A program made the position numbers and the translations under genes. Below, one piece after another: positions 1 through 5,011 of a DNA stretch of 5,011 nucleotides; within the stretch, counting starts at the first letter, position 1; each line of letters begins with the position of its first letter. The DNA comes from Verrucomicrobiaceae bacterium (GTDB taxonomy: Bacteria > Verrucomicrobiota > Verrucomicrobiae > Verrucomicrobiales > Akkermansiaceae), in assembly GCA_947372405.1 (NCBI GenBank), contig CANBTO010000439.1, positions 1-5,011 on the forward strand, read 5' to 3'. Below the pieces are notes generated by a model. It searched no databases and was not told where the DNA came from. It saw nothing but the letters and a program-made list of their open reading frames with translations.

Positions 1-1
1 C

Positions 2-1531
2 AAGCTCCGCGAGCTACCCCATGAACCCGGAGTTTACCTAATGAAGGATCGTCTCGGCTCGATCATCTACGTCGGCAAGGCCCGCGACTTGAAACGCCGC
101 GTTTCCTCCTACTTCATGGCCTCCCAGAAAATGCGGGCCAATGTAAAAACCCGCGCCCTCATGGATTCAATCCATGACTTCGAGTTCCACACTGTGCGCA
201 ACGAAGAGGAATCCCTGCTGCTGGAAATCAAGCTCATCAAGGACTACCGCCCGCGCTCCAATATCGCCCTCCGCGATGACAAACGCTTCCTCCTGGTGAG
301 AATCCAGCTCTCGGACCCGTGGCCACGCTTCGTCACCACTCGTATGAGAAAGGACGACGGCTCCCGCCACTTCGGCCCGTTTCCACATTCTAACGCCCTC
401 CACGGCACCTTGGAGTGGCTGAACCGCAGCCTCGGTCTGCGCGTCTGCCGCCCGCGCGTTCCTGGGGAAAACGACTACCGCCACTGCAACGCCGACATCA
501 TCCGCAACTGCTCCGCCCCCTGCATCGGCCGCATAGACCACGCAGCTTATCTGGAAAATATAGCCGAAGCCTGTCGCATCCTAGAGGGTAAGGGCAAACG
601 CGAGCGCTTCGACACCCTCCGTGCGGAAATGACCGCCGCCGCCGAAAACCTCGATTTCGAGCAAGCCGCTAGCCTCCGCGACATCCTCCAGAATCTCGAA
701 AAAACCCTCACCCCCACCCGCCAGTTCAGCCGTGGCCGTGGGGTGCTATCCACCGTAAAGCCCACCGAAGATCTCGCCGAACTCGGTGAACTGCTCCACC
801 TCACCGGCCCGCCGCGCGTCATGGAATGTTTCGACATCTCCAACGTCTCCTCCAACCACATCGTCGCCTCCATGGTCCGCTTCACCGATGGCAGGCCAGA
901 CAACCAGAACTACCGCCGCTACCGCATCCGCACTGTCGAGGGACAAGACGATTTCGCCTCCATGGCCGAGGTCATCCGCCGCCGTTACTCACGGATTTTG
1001 CTGGAAAATGCCGCCACCGCACCGCCGGACGAATCCTCCCAAGAATCCGTCGTCGATGCCCAGCGCCGCCTCGCCCGCACCGGGCTGGCGAAAATCGTCC
1101 TCCCGAATCTGGTCATCGTCGATGGCGGAAAAGGCCAGCTCGGCATGGCCGTTAGAGAACTCAATGCTCTAGGCCTCCACGAACTGCCCGTCATCGGCCT
1201 CGCCAAGCAGCATGAGGAAATCTTCATCCCCGGTCGCGGCGAATCCATCCGCATCCCCCACGACCGCGGCGCCCTCAAGCTCCTTCAGCGCATCCGCGAC
1301 GAGGCCCACCGCTTCGCCAACGGCTACAACGCGCTGCTCTACCGCCGCCGGATGAAGGAGAGCTTGTTAGACGGGTGCCCCGGCATGTCCGCGAACCGCA
1401 AACGGCAACTGCTCGAAATATTTGGCAGCGTCGCCCGCTTGAAAAAAGTCACCGCCGAGGAAATCGCCACCCTCCCCGGCATCTCGAAAAAAGCCGCAGA
1501 AAGCCTGCTAGAATTTCTCAAGCGCGAATAA
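2..1531 (+). CDS. uvrC: UvrABC system protein C (excinuclease subunit C), 5' end cut off
   Basis: UvrC makes both incisions around a DNA lesion in cytoplasmic nucleotide excision repair, after UvrB has bound the damaged site. The reading frame is open from base 2, and the codons before the ATG at 41 encode KLRELPHEPGVYL, the conserved start of the GIY-YIG domain. Base 41 is therefore an internal Met, and the true start lies a few codons outside the window. Counting from Met41: GIY-YIG nuclease about 1-80 (Tyr10, Arg20, Glu62, Asn74); four cysteines 136, 149, 157 and 161, spaced like the 4Fe-4S ligands of E. coli UvrC; UVR (UvrB-binding) motif about 189-221; RNase H-like nuclease about 258-425 with Asp265, Asp303/304, Asp361 and His423 as expected catalytic residues; helix-hairpin-helix DNA-binding tail 446-494. 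The 509 visible residues are well short of the roughly 610 of E. coli; the shortfall lies between the UVR motif and the nuclease core. No obvious terminator follows. Confidence 0.97.
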   Translation, partial: KLRELPHEPGVYLMKDRLGSIIYVGKARDLKRRVSSYFMASQKMRANVKTRALMDSIHDFEFHTVRNEEESLLLEIKLIKDYRPRSNIALRDDKRFLLVRIQLSDPWPRFVTTRMRKDDGSRHFGPFPHSNALHGTLEWLNRSLGLRVCRPRVPGENDYRHCNADIIRNCSAPCIGRIDHAAYLENIAEACRILEGKGKRERFDTLRAEMTAAAENLDFEQAASLRDILQNLEKTLTPTRQFSRGRGVLSTVKPTEDLAELGELLHLTGPPRVMECFDISNVSSNHIVASMVRFTDGRPDNQNYRRYRIRTVEGQDDFASMAEVIRRRYSRILLENAATAPPDESSQESVVDAQRRLARTGLAKIVLPNLVIVDGGKGQLGMAVRELNALGLHELPVIGLAKQHEEIFIPGRGESIRIPHDRGALKLLQRIRDEAHRFANGYNALLYRRRMKESLLDGCPGMSANRKRQLLEIFGSVARLKKVTAEEIATLPGISKKAAESLLEFLKRE

Positions 1532-2016
1532 TTGAGCATCTCTTCACGGACTCTACGGACCACGAATCCAGTATCTGCACTAGCAGATAAGATTGGAATG
1601 GCGAAGCCCTAACTGGCTGGCCCCTAGGCAAATTCATTTCGCCCGCGAAGCGAGATGCCAAAGAACCGCCAATGAAAAGCCCGCAAAATCCATCAAAACT
1701 CTTCCCGTAAAGCAACTGCGTCCACAAGCGGTTGGTGTATGCGGCGTTATGGCGGATTCCCATTGCCCAGCCGCTTGATTTCCACTGGCCCAGGGGACAG
1801 AAATCTGTCAACTAGGGGAATCGAACTGAAACAGCTCCTATCCGAAAATGAATGAAAATGAGTAAAATAGCAGCAATAGTTATTGGTCGCGAGCATTTAT
1901 ACGAGTTTCCTATTCAAATGGCTTTATTTATTACTTTTCGAGAACTTGGTGAACGGGCTGTCCGGGTCATTCTTTTGATTTCGACGTAATAAGAGCGGGA
2001 CAGGCCATCAGTGATA
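1532..2016. other. Convergent intergenic region, no convincing gene
   Basis: This 485-base stretch lies between the convergent ends of uvrC and the minus-strand genes. G+C is low in places: 21 of 60 bases at 1861-1920, against 42 of 60 at 421-480. It contains several short inverted repeats. These are a perfect 7-bp hairpin at 1572-1589, 7-bp arms CAAGCGG/CCGCTTG at 1725-1731 and 1771-1777, a 5-bp hairpin GACAG/CTGTC at 1796-1809, and arms with a one-base bulge at 1956-1963 and 1998-2006. It also has a short tandem repeat of GAAAATGA-type units at 1844-1863. None is followed by a T-tract, so none is a clear intrinsic terminator. Open frames here (for example minus 1518-1811) have no recognisable domain and run into the end of uvrC. 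Confidence 0.6.
1572..1589. repeat. Perfect 7-bp inverted repeat downstream of uvrC
   Basis: TATCTGC (1572-1578) and GCAGATA (1583-1589) pair perfectly around the 4-base loop ACTA, starting about 40 bases after the uvrC stop. The position would suit a transcript end or an RNA-stabilising hairpin. However, the stem has only three G-C pairs and no T-run follows on either strand. One or two hairpins this good are expected by chance in 5 kb, so function is unproven. Confidence 0.35.
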
Positions 2017-2178
2017 CTATCTTGGGAGTTTGGCTTGCGATTTCGTGTAGAGCTTTCGCAGTTCCTTCTGGGCATCTTCCAAGGCAAGCGGGTGATGCGC
2101 ACCCCCAAGTGTCAGCTCGTGACTATTCTTCGTCACGGTCAGCCACCGTGAAATGCGCAGCCGTTCGCTATTGCGCAC
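2017..2178 (-). CDS. Candidate small protein, 53 residues, GTG start, unknown function
   Basis: This short frame begins with GTG at 2178-2176, one base after the TAA of the upstream gene (context TAATGTG), and ends at TAG 2019-2017. I do not recognise the product. It is basic, with a strand-like N-terminal half (ISRWLTVTKNSHELTLGG, residues 9-26) and a C-terminal amphipathic helix (LEDAQKELRKLYTKSQ, 33-48). Its composition looks more natural than the overlapping minus-strand frame at 1914-2108, which is loaded with Arg, Ser and Thr. About 60% of the third positions I counted are G or C. No Shine-Dalgarno sequence precedes the GTG, so it would depend on translational reinitiation after the 186-residue gene. 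An in-frame TAG lies five codons upstream of the GTG, so it cannot extend further. It could instead be the remnant tail of a frameshifted gene, or a chance ORF. A 7-bp hairpin (2133-2151) lies inside it. Confidence 0.35.
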   Translation of the reverse strand: MRNSERLRISRWLTVTKNSHELTLGGAHHPLALEDAQKELRKLYTKSQAKLPR

Positions 2179-2179
2179 A

Positions 2180-2740
2180 TTAAGAAGATTTGGCTATTGT
2201 GAGGCGAAGCGCGCCATGGAATCGACGCTTTGAATCTTTGGGCACTTTTTCGAGAGTGAATTCCTCTATGTCCAAATCTGAGACGGCATCTGAGACTTTG
2301 AAATGATACGGCGCTAGTGAGGCGTTAAGCTTGGTGATGGTCGGTGTCGATAAAAGAGCCTTTACGAAATCACCATACAAGGCTTCCACTTTGGGGTTAT
2401 GCATATTTCCCGAAGACTTCAGGGCTTCTTTCAATCTATCTGGCGCTTTACGCTCCAGGACAGCGAATATCTCGTCCTGAAAAGAGTCCTCTGACAAGAG
2501 TGTCCACGCCGAAGTAATGCTGAGTTTTTGGATAAGACCTGCGTCGGACAATTTCTTGAGAGCCTCGTCGAAGGACACGCTTTCCACACCGATTTCTGTC
2601 GAGTGTTTGAGCTGGCTCTGATCGGATGTGGGAACGAACTTGATCCGGCCAGTTGCCTCGCCGGATGTCTCGACGACCCAGCCTGCAAGAAGTGATTGGG
2701 TAATACTGATGAAGCCTATTAACGCTAATTTTGCTTTCAT
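2180..2740 (-). CDS. Exported protein of unknown function, 186 residues
   Basis: I do not recognise the family. The N-terminus has the form of a Sec signal peptide: Lys2 and Lys4, a hydrophobic core at about 5-18, and a likely cleavage near Ala19-Gly20. The mature protein would be about 167 residues, probably periplasmic or secreted, or on the surface. It is mixed charged and polar with predicted helices at about 58-68 (SFDEALKKLSDAG), 85-110 and 116-130. No cysteine or known catalytic motif is visible. The ATG at 2740 is chosen because the signal peptide starts there; no Shine-Dalgarno sequence precedes it (the upstream bases end GACGTTTAA). It lies 76 bases after the methyltransferase stop on the same strand, so it may be cotranscribed or have its own promoter. 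I saw only weak -10-like TATATC/TACTAT matches at about 2754-2761. G+C is near 50% in the lines counted (30/60 at 2281-2340, 29/60 at 2401-2460), lower than its neighbours, hinting at later acquisition or weak codon selection. Confidence 0.72.
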   Translation of the reverse strand: MKAKLALIGFISITQSLLAGWVVETSGEATGRIKFVPTSDQSQLKHSTEIGVESVSFDEALKKLSDAGLIQKLSITSAWTLLSEDSFQDEIFAVLERKAPDRLKEALKSSGNMHNPKVEALYGDFVKALLSTPTITKLNASLAPYHFKVSDAVSDLDIEEFTLEKVPKDSKRRFHGALRLTIAKSS

Positions 2741-2782
2741 TTAAACGTCAGATGATATAGTAGGCTGACATCGTAGTAAGAT

Positions 2783-2816
2783 GCTCCGGTCACGGTCTGG
2801 AGCGGGGACACTCCAG
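2783..2816 (-). terminator. Tandem overlapping hairpins after the methyltransferase stop
   Basis: Reading the minus strand from just after the methyltransferase TAG, CTGGAG (2816-2811) pairs with CTCCAG (2802-2797) around an 8-base loop. The second arm can instead join GCTCCAG (2803-2797), which pairs with CCGGAGC (2789-2783) around a 7-base loop with one G-U pair. The two stems are mutually exclusive. Neither is followed by a T-tract, so this is at best a weak or Rho-assisted terminator, or a 3'-end stabiliser. Confidence 0.3.
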
Positions 2817-3644
2817 CTATTTGGGGGGATTCTGCGGGTCAGGATAGAAGGGCTTCCGGAAGCAGTAGGAGCGGTAGGAAACTTCGCCGTTCTGGAGTGC
2901 TGCATGGACTCGGGAACCAGTCACGCCGGCGAAGTCGCGCCCGAGCTTGGTCATGAATCCGGGCAATTTCCGGTCGAGCAATTCCTGAGAATAGGCGGAA
3001 TTGCGGTCCATGCCGCGCAGGACTTCGGCGCTGATTTCTGCGGATTGCATGAGTCTGAGAGGGGCATTTTCAAGCGCGTTTTCCCAAGCAGTGAAGCTTT
3101 CGCTGAAGCGGAAATCCGCATAAAGGAGGACGCCGCCGGGCCGTAGCACGCGTGCGACTTCGGATAGAAAGCGTGGGAAGTCGGGATAACAATGCGAGGT
3201 CTCGACGTTGACCACTGCATCGAACGACGCGTCCGGGAAGGGTAGTTTCCCGGCGTCGCCTTGGATGAATTCCAGACCGTTGATCTCATGGTTTTTCTGG
3301 CAAAAGGCGATCCCAGCGGGGTTGAGATCGAGGCCGACGTATCGCGCGGGCTTGAAGGTGCGGGCGATATAAGATGCGCCGCCGCCATGACCACAACCGA
3401 CTTCCAGAACTTCTAACCGTTGCAAATTCACTTGCGAGGCGACGTGGTGATAGAGCTGGATGCAGGCGCGGTTCGGCTCGTCCTCTGGGCGAAGTGGAAT
3501 CCCCATCGGCGGCTCGGTTTCAAAGGCGTAATTGAGAAAAACCACGGCCTCGCCGTGGAGCCGCTTGGTTAGAAATGGATACCAAAATTTCCAGATCGCC
3601 TTGCGGAGGATGCCGAATGAGAAGAGATGGTCGATGATGGGCAT
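2817..3644 (-). CDS. SAM-dependent class I methyltransferase, phthiotriol dimycocerosate methyltransferase-like
   Basis: This 275-residue protein should transfer a methyl group from S-adenosylmethionine to a small, probably lipid-like, hydroxyl substrate in the cytoplasm or at the membrane face. The Rossmann-fold motifs are clear: motif I VLEVGCGHGGGASY (79-92), the acidic end of strand 2 at Asp106 in GLDLN, GDA at 129-131, motif II FDAVVNVE (141-148), and motif III VLRPGGVLLYAD (166-177). Outside the core it keeps features I recall from Mycobacterium tuberculosis Rv2952 and its relatives: WYPFLT (21-26), PPMGIPL (45-51), DEPNR (55-59), SHCYPDFPRFL (150-160), AEVLRG (206-211) and a final SYRSYCF (256-262). 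The similarity spans the whole length, but the actual substrate cannot be read from sequence. The ATG at 3644 lies 24 bases after the preceding stop, so it is probably the last gene of the rpe transcript. The bases before the start are C-rich (ATCCCCCC) with no Shine-Dalgarno sequence. Confidence 0.9.
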   Translation of the reverse strand: MPIIDHLFSFGILRKAIWKFWYPFLTKRLHGEAVVFLNYAFETEPPMGIPLRPEDEPNRACIQLYHHVASQVNLQRLEVLEVGCGHGGGASYIARTFKPARYVGLDLNPAGIAFCQKNHEINGLEFIQGDAGKLPFPDASFDAVVNVETSHCYPDFPRFLSEVARVLRPGGVLLYADFRFSESFTAWENALENAPLRLMQSAEISAEVLRGMDRNSAYSQELLDRKLPGFMTKLGRDFAGVTGSRVHAALQNGEVSYRSYCFRKPFYPDPQNPPK

Positions 3645-3668
3645 GGGGGGATGGGGTGGACGGTGAGG

Positions 3669-4562
3669 CTAGGGTCCGGAGTCGCGCACGGTGGCTTGGG
3701 GGAGGCTGTCCAGAATTTTTCGTTGTTCGGCGATGGCGGCTTGGTATTGGCCCATCTGGCCGGGGGTGAGCACGCCGTCGAAACATTTGAGAATTTCCTC
3801 CAACTCTTGACGCTGGTGGTCGAGGACTTGCTGGTGGGCGGCCATGGGGTCAAGGGGGGCGTGTTCCCCGCTGATTTGTGCGAGCAGGAGGACTCCGTCT
3901 GCGGAGAGCTCACGGTTGCCGGTTGGGAGCATGGACTTGTCAAGGAGGAGGGTGGCAGCGGCGGGGATGGACTGCAGGTCGGCCTTGGCTTTCTGGCGGA
4001 GGCGCTTGAGCAACTCGTCGCGCTGGGCGGCGGTGAGGTCGATGTCGTCGATGGCTTGGGTGAGGAAGCGCTGGGAGCGGAGTTCGATGCGGTTGTCGCG
4101 CTCACGGTCGCGGATTTCCTGGAATTTTGTGAGTTGTTCTGGCGAGAGCACCTTGGCGAGGCCGTCCTGGATGGCGGTGCCTCGGGTGGCGAGGTCGGTG
4201 ATGGCTGGCACTTTGTCGCTAGCGGTGGCTTGGACGTCTGCGATGAGTTTCAGGATGGCACCCTGCTGGTCGATGGTCAGGCCGAGCGCTTCCGTGAGCC
4301 GGAGCATTCTTGCCTCGTCGCGGGATTTGGGGCCACGGTCGGCGAGATCGGCAAGGGGGAAATTGCCGGGTTTGGATTCGTGGGCGCGGGGTTTTTCGGG
4401 TCTCGGCGGGTGGCTGCTGGTGTCGGGATGGGCGGAGCGATTTGGAGACGGGTCGGCGTTTTGGGCTGCGGGCGGGACCGGATCGGCAGTGGGCTTGGCG
4501 ATCCAGGCGATGGAAAAGCCGAGCAAGGCGGTGAGGGCGGGGAGCAGGTAGGGGGATTTCAT
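3669..4562 (-). CDS. Membrane-anchored or exported LTxxQ-motif protein (Spy/CpxP-like), 297 residues
   Basis: Residues 4-22 form one hydrophobic segment flanked by Lys2 and Lys23, a signal anchor or signal peptide. A Pro-, Ser- and His-rich flexible linker follows (about 24-66), then a long helical, charged domain that should sit outside the cytoplasmic membrane. The helical part holds four LTxxQ-type motifs: LTIDQ (95-99), LSPEQ (139-143), LTAAQ (176-180) and LTPGQ (265-269). Spy/CpxP-type periplasmic proteins, which act as chaperones or stress sensors in enterobacteria, usually carry two. The pairs resemble each other (…VLSPEQLTKFQ and …VLTPGQMGQYQ), suggesting an internal duplication with extra sequence in the second copy. 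The single Cys260 leaves no internal disulphide. The ATG overlaps the rpe stop (ATGA), which fixes the start despite no Shine-Dalgarno sequence. The chaperone-like role is inference from motif architecture; a coiled-coil structural or regulatory envelope protein is also possible. Confidence 0.85.
   Translation of the reverse strand: MKSPYLLPALTALLGFSIAWIAKPTADPVPPAAQNADPSPNRSAHPDTSSHPPRPEKPRAHESKPGNFPLADLADRGPKSRDEARMLRLTEALGLTIDQQGAILKLIADVQATASDKVPAITDLATRGTAIQDGLAKVLSPEQLTKFQEIRDRERDNRIELRSQRFLTQAIDDIDLTAAQRDELLKRLRQKAKADLQSIPAAATLLLDKSMLPTGNRELSADGVLLLAQISGEHAPLDPMAAHQQVLDHQRQELEEILKCFDGVLTPGQMGQYQAAIAEQRKILDSLPQATVRDSGP
4559..4562 (-). promoter_or_regulatory. ATGA stop/start overlap coupling rpe to the LTxxQ gene
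   Basis: On the minus strand the rpe stop TGA (4561-4559) shares bases with the ATG (4562-4560) of the next gene. The preceding bases (CCATCCGCAACGC) contain no Shine-Dalgarno sequence, so translation of the LTxxQ protein most likely depends on ribosomes terminating rpe. This is the strongest evidence that the two genes share a transcript. Confidence 0.75.
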
Positions 4563-5011
4563 GCGTTGCGGATGGCGGTGATGGCGGCGCTCATGTCAGG
4601 GGCCCGAAAAGTGGAAGAGCCGGCGACCATCACATTGGCCCCGGCGAAGTAGCAACTCGCGGCGGTGTGGGCATCTATGCCACCATCTACTTCAATGTGA
4701 TAAGAGAGGTTTTTTGTCTCTCGAATCTGCATGGCGGCGGTGATTTTATCCAGCACTTCGGGCATGAAGGCCTGCCCGCCGAAGCCGGGAACGACCGTCA
4801 TGCAGAGCAGCAGGTCAATTTGATCGAGAAACGGCTCCACCGCGCTCAAGGGCGTGGCTGGGTTGAGCGCGAGACCCGCTTGGCAACCGGCCTCCCGGAT
4901 GCGGCGCAGGGTTTCCGCAACGTCGTGCTCGGCCTCGACATGGACACTGATGAGATCCGCGCCAGCCGCAATGAAGCGCGGCAGGTAATGGTCCGGGCGA
5001 GAAATCATCAG
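4559..5011 (-). CDS. rpe: Ribulose-phosphate 3-epimerase, C-terminal two thirds (5' end outside window)
   Basis: Rpe interconverts D-ribulose 5-phosphate and D-xylulose 5-phosphate in the cytoplasmic pentose phosphate pathway (or the Calvin cycle in autotrophs). The frame is open to the window edge. The codon before the ATG at 5008 is CTG, giving LMISRPD, which matches the internal HLMV motif of the family, so this ATG is not the start. By alignment from memory with the 225-residue E. coli enzyme, about 68 N-terminal residues are missing. Counting from that Met, visible TIM-barrel hallmarks are SVHVEA (21-26), NPATPL (49-54), the phosphate loop VPGFGGQ (73-79), the EVDGG motif (106-110) with Asp108 as expected catalytic acid and metal ligand, and the second phosphate-binding segment AGSSTF (129-134). 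The first His/Asp metal ligands lie outside the window. The residue before PGFGG is Val where E. coli has Asn, a tolerated position. The C-terminus ends normally. Confidence 0.96.
   Translation of the reverse strand: MMISRPDHYLPRFIAAGADLISVHVEAEHDVAETLRRIREAGCQAGLALNPATPLSAVEPFLDQIDLLLCMTVVPGFGGQAFMPEVLDKITAAMQIRETKNLSYHIEVDGGIDAHTAASCYFAGANVMVAGSSTFRAPDMSAAITAIRNA

Noticed and set aside
41..43. ATG at 41 as the uvrC start
   Set aside because: The 13 upstream codons encode the conserved LPHEPGVYL part of the GIY-YIG domain, so the real start lies before the window.
1607..1752. Integron attC-like site: CCCTAAC and GTTATGG heptamers 146 bases apart
   Set aside because: The heptamers resemble attC R boxes but deviate from the consensus, the adjacent bases do not pair as L boxes, and no integrase is visible. 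An attC covariance-model scan would settle it.
1518..1811. Minus-strand 97-codon frame running into the end of uvrC
   Set aside because: It overlaps the uvrC tail, has no recognisable domain or ribosome binding site, and lies in a region of several competing short frames. I cannot support it as a gene.
1811..1829. tRNA T-loop-like sequence (TTCGATTCCCC on the minus strand)
   Set aside because: The bases before TTCGATT do not pair with the CCCC after it, and no acceptor, D or anticodon arms can be laid out nearby.
1914..2108. Minus-strand 64-codon frame overlapping the 53-residue candidate
   Set aside because: It is longer, but dominated by Arg, Ser and Thr with no structural pattern; the alternative frame looks more protein-like.
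2132..2797. 9-base direct repeat GTCACGGTC at 2132-2140 and 2789-2797 flanking the exported protein gene
   Set aside because: Many 9-base matches are expected by chance in 5 kb, and there is no accompanying terminal inverted repeat or transposase.
3627..4652. Long open frame of 341 codons on the plus strand, opposite the LTxxQ gene
   Set aside because: It spans two minus-strand genes and runs into rpe, its product is a Gly/Val/Glu-rich string without domains, and the antisense LTxxQ frame has a membrane segment, repeated motifs and an ATGA overlap with rpe. GC-rich codon bias commonly creates such antisense frames.

Overview
The window reads as ordinary chromosomal DNA from a GC-rich, non-enteric bacterium. 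One sampled stretch of uvrC (421-480) is 70% G+C. The protein styles (a shortened UvrC, an exported protein with LTxxQ motifs downstream of rpe, start codons without Shine-Dalgarno sequences) would fit a member of the Verrucomicrobiota or a relative. That assignment is inference from general impression, not from a diagnostic marker.

Layout. (1) 2-1531, plus strand: uvrC, the nucleotide-excision-repair endonuclease, missing only its first few codons at the window edge. (2) 1532-2016: a 485-base convergent intergenic stretch with low G+C in places (35% at 1861-1920) and several small inverted repeats. (3) 2017-2740, minus strand: a 186-residue exported protein of unknown function, followed one base later by a candidate 53-residue GTG-initiated ORF. 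This block is close to 50% G+C in the lines I counted. (4) 2783-2816: two mutually exclusive hairpins just after the methyltransferase stop codon. (5) 2817-5011, minus strand: a tight cluster reading rpe (5' end cut by the window edge), a membrane-anchored or exported LTxxQ-repeat protein, and a SAM-dependent methyltransferase. rpe and the LTxxQ gene share an ATGA stop/start overlap, and the methyltransferase follows after 24 bases.

Working together. uvrC stands alone and converges on the minus-strand genes. rpe belongs to the pentose phosphate pathway. The LTxxQ protein looks like a Spy/CpxP-type envelope protein with the two-motif module present twice. The methyltransferase closely resembles the mycobacterial phthiotriol dimycocerosate O-methyltransferase family (Rv2952-like). 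The spacing suggests one transcript, but no shared pathway is evident.

I see no CRISPR array, tRNA, rRNA, IS element, integrase or defence system. The points most worth a second look are the missing middle region of UvrC, the duplicated LTxxQ module, the Rv2952-like methyltransferase outside its best-known setting, and the lower-GC block with two unrecognised small genes.
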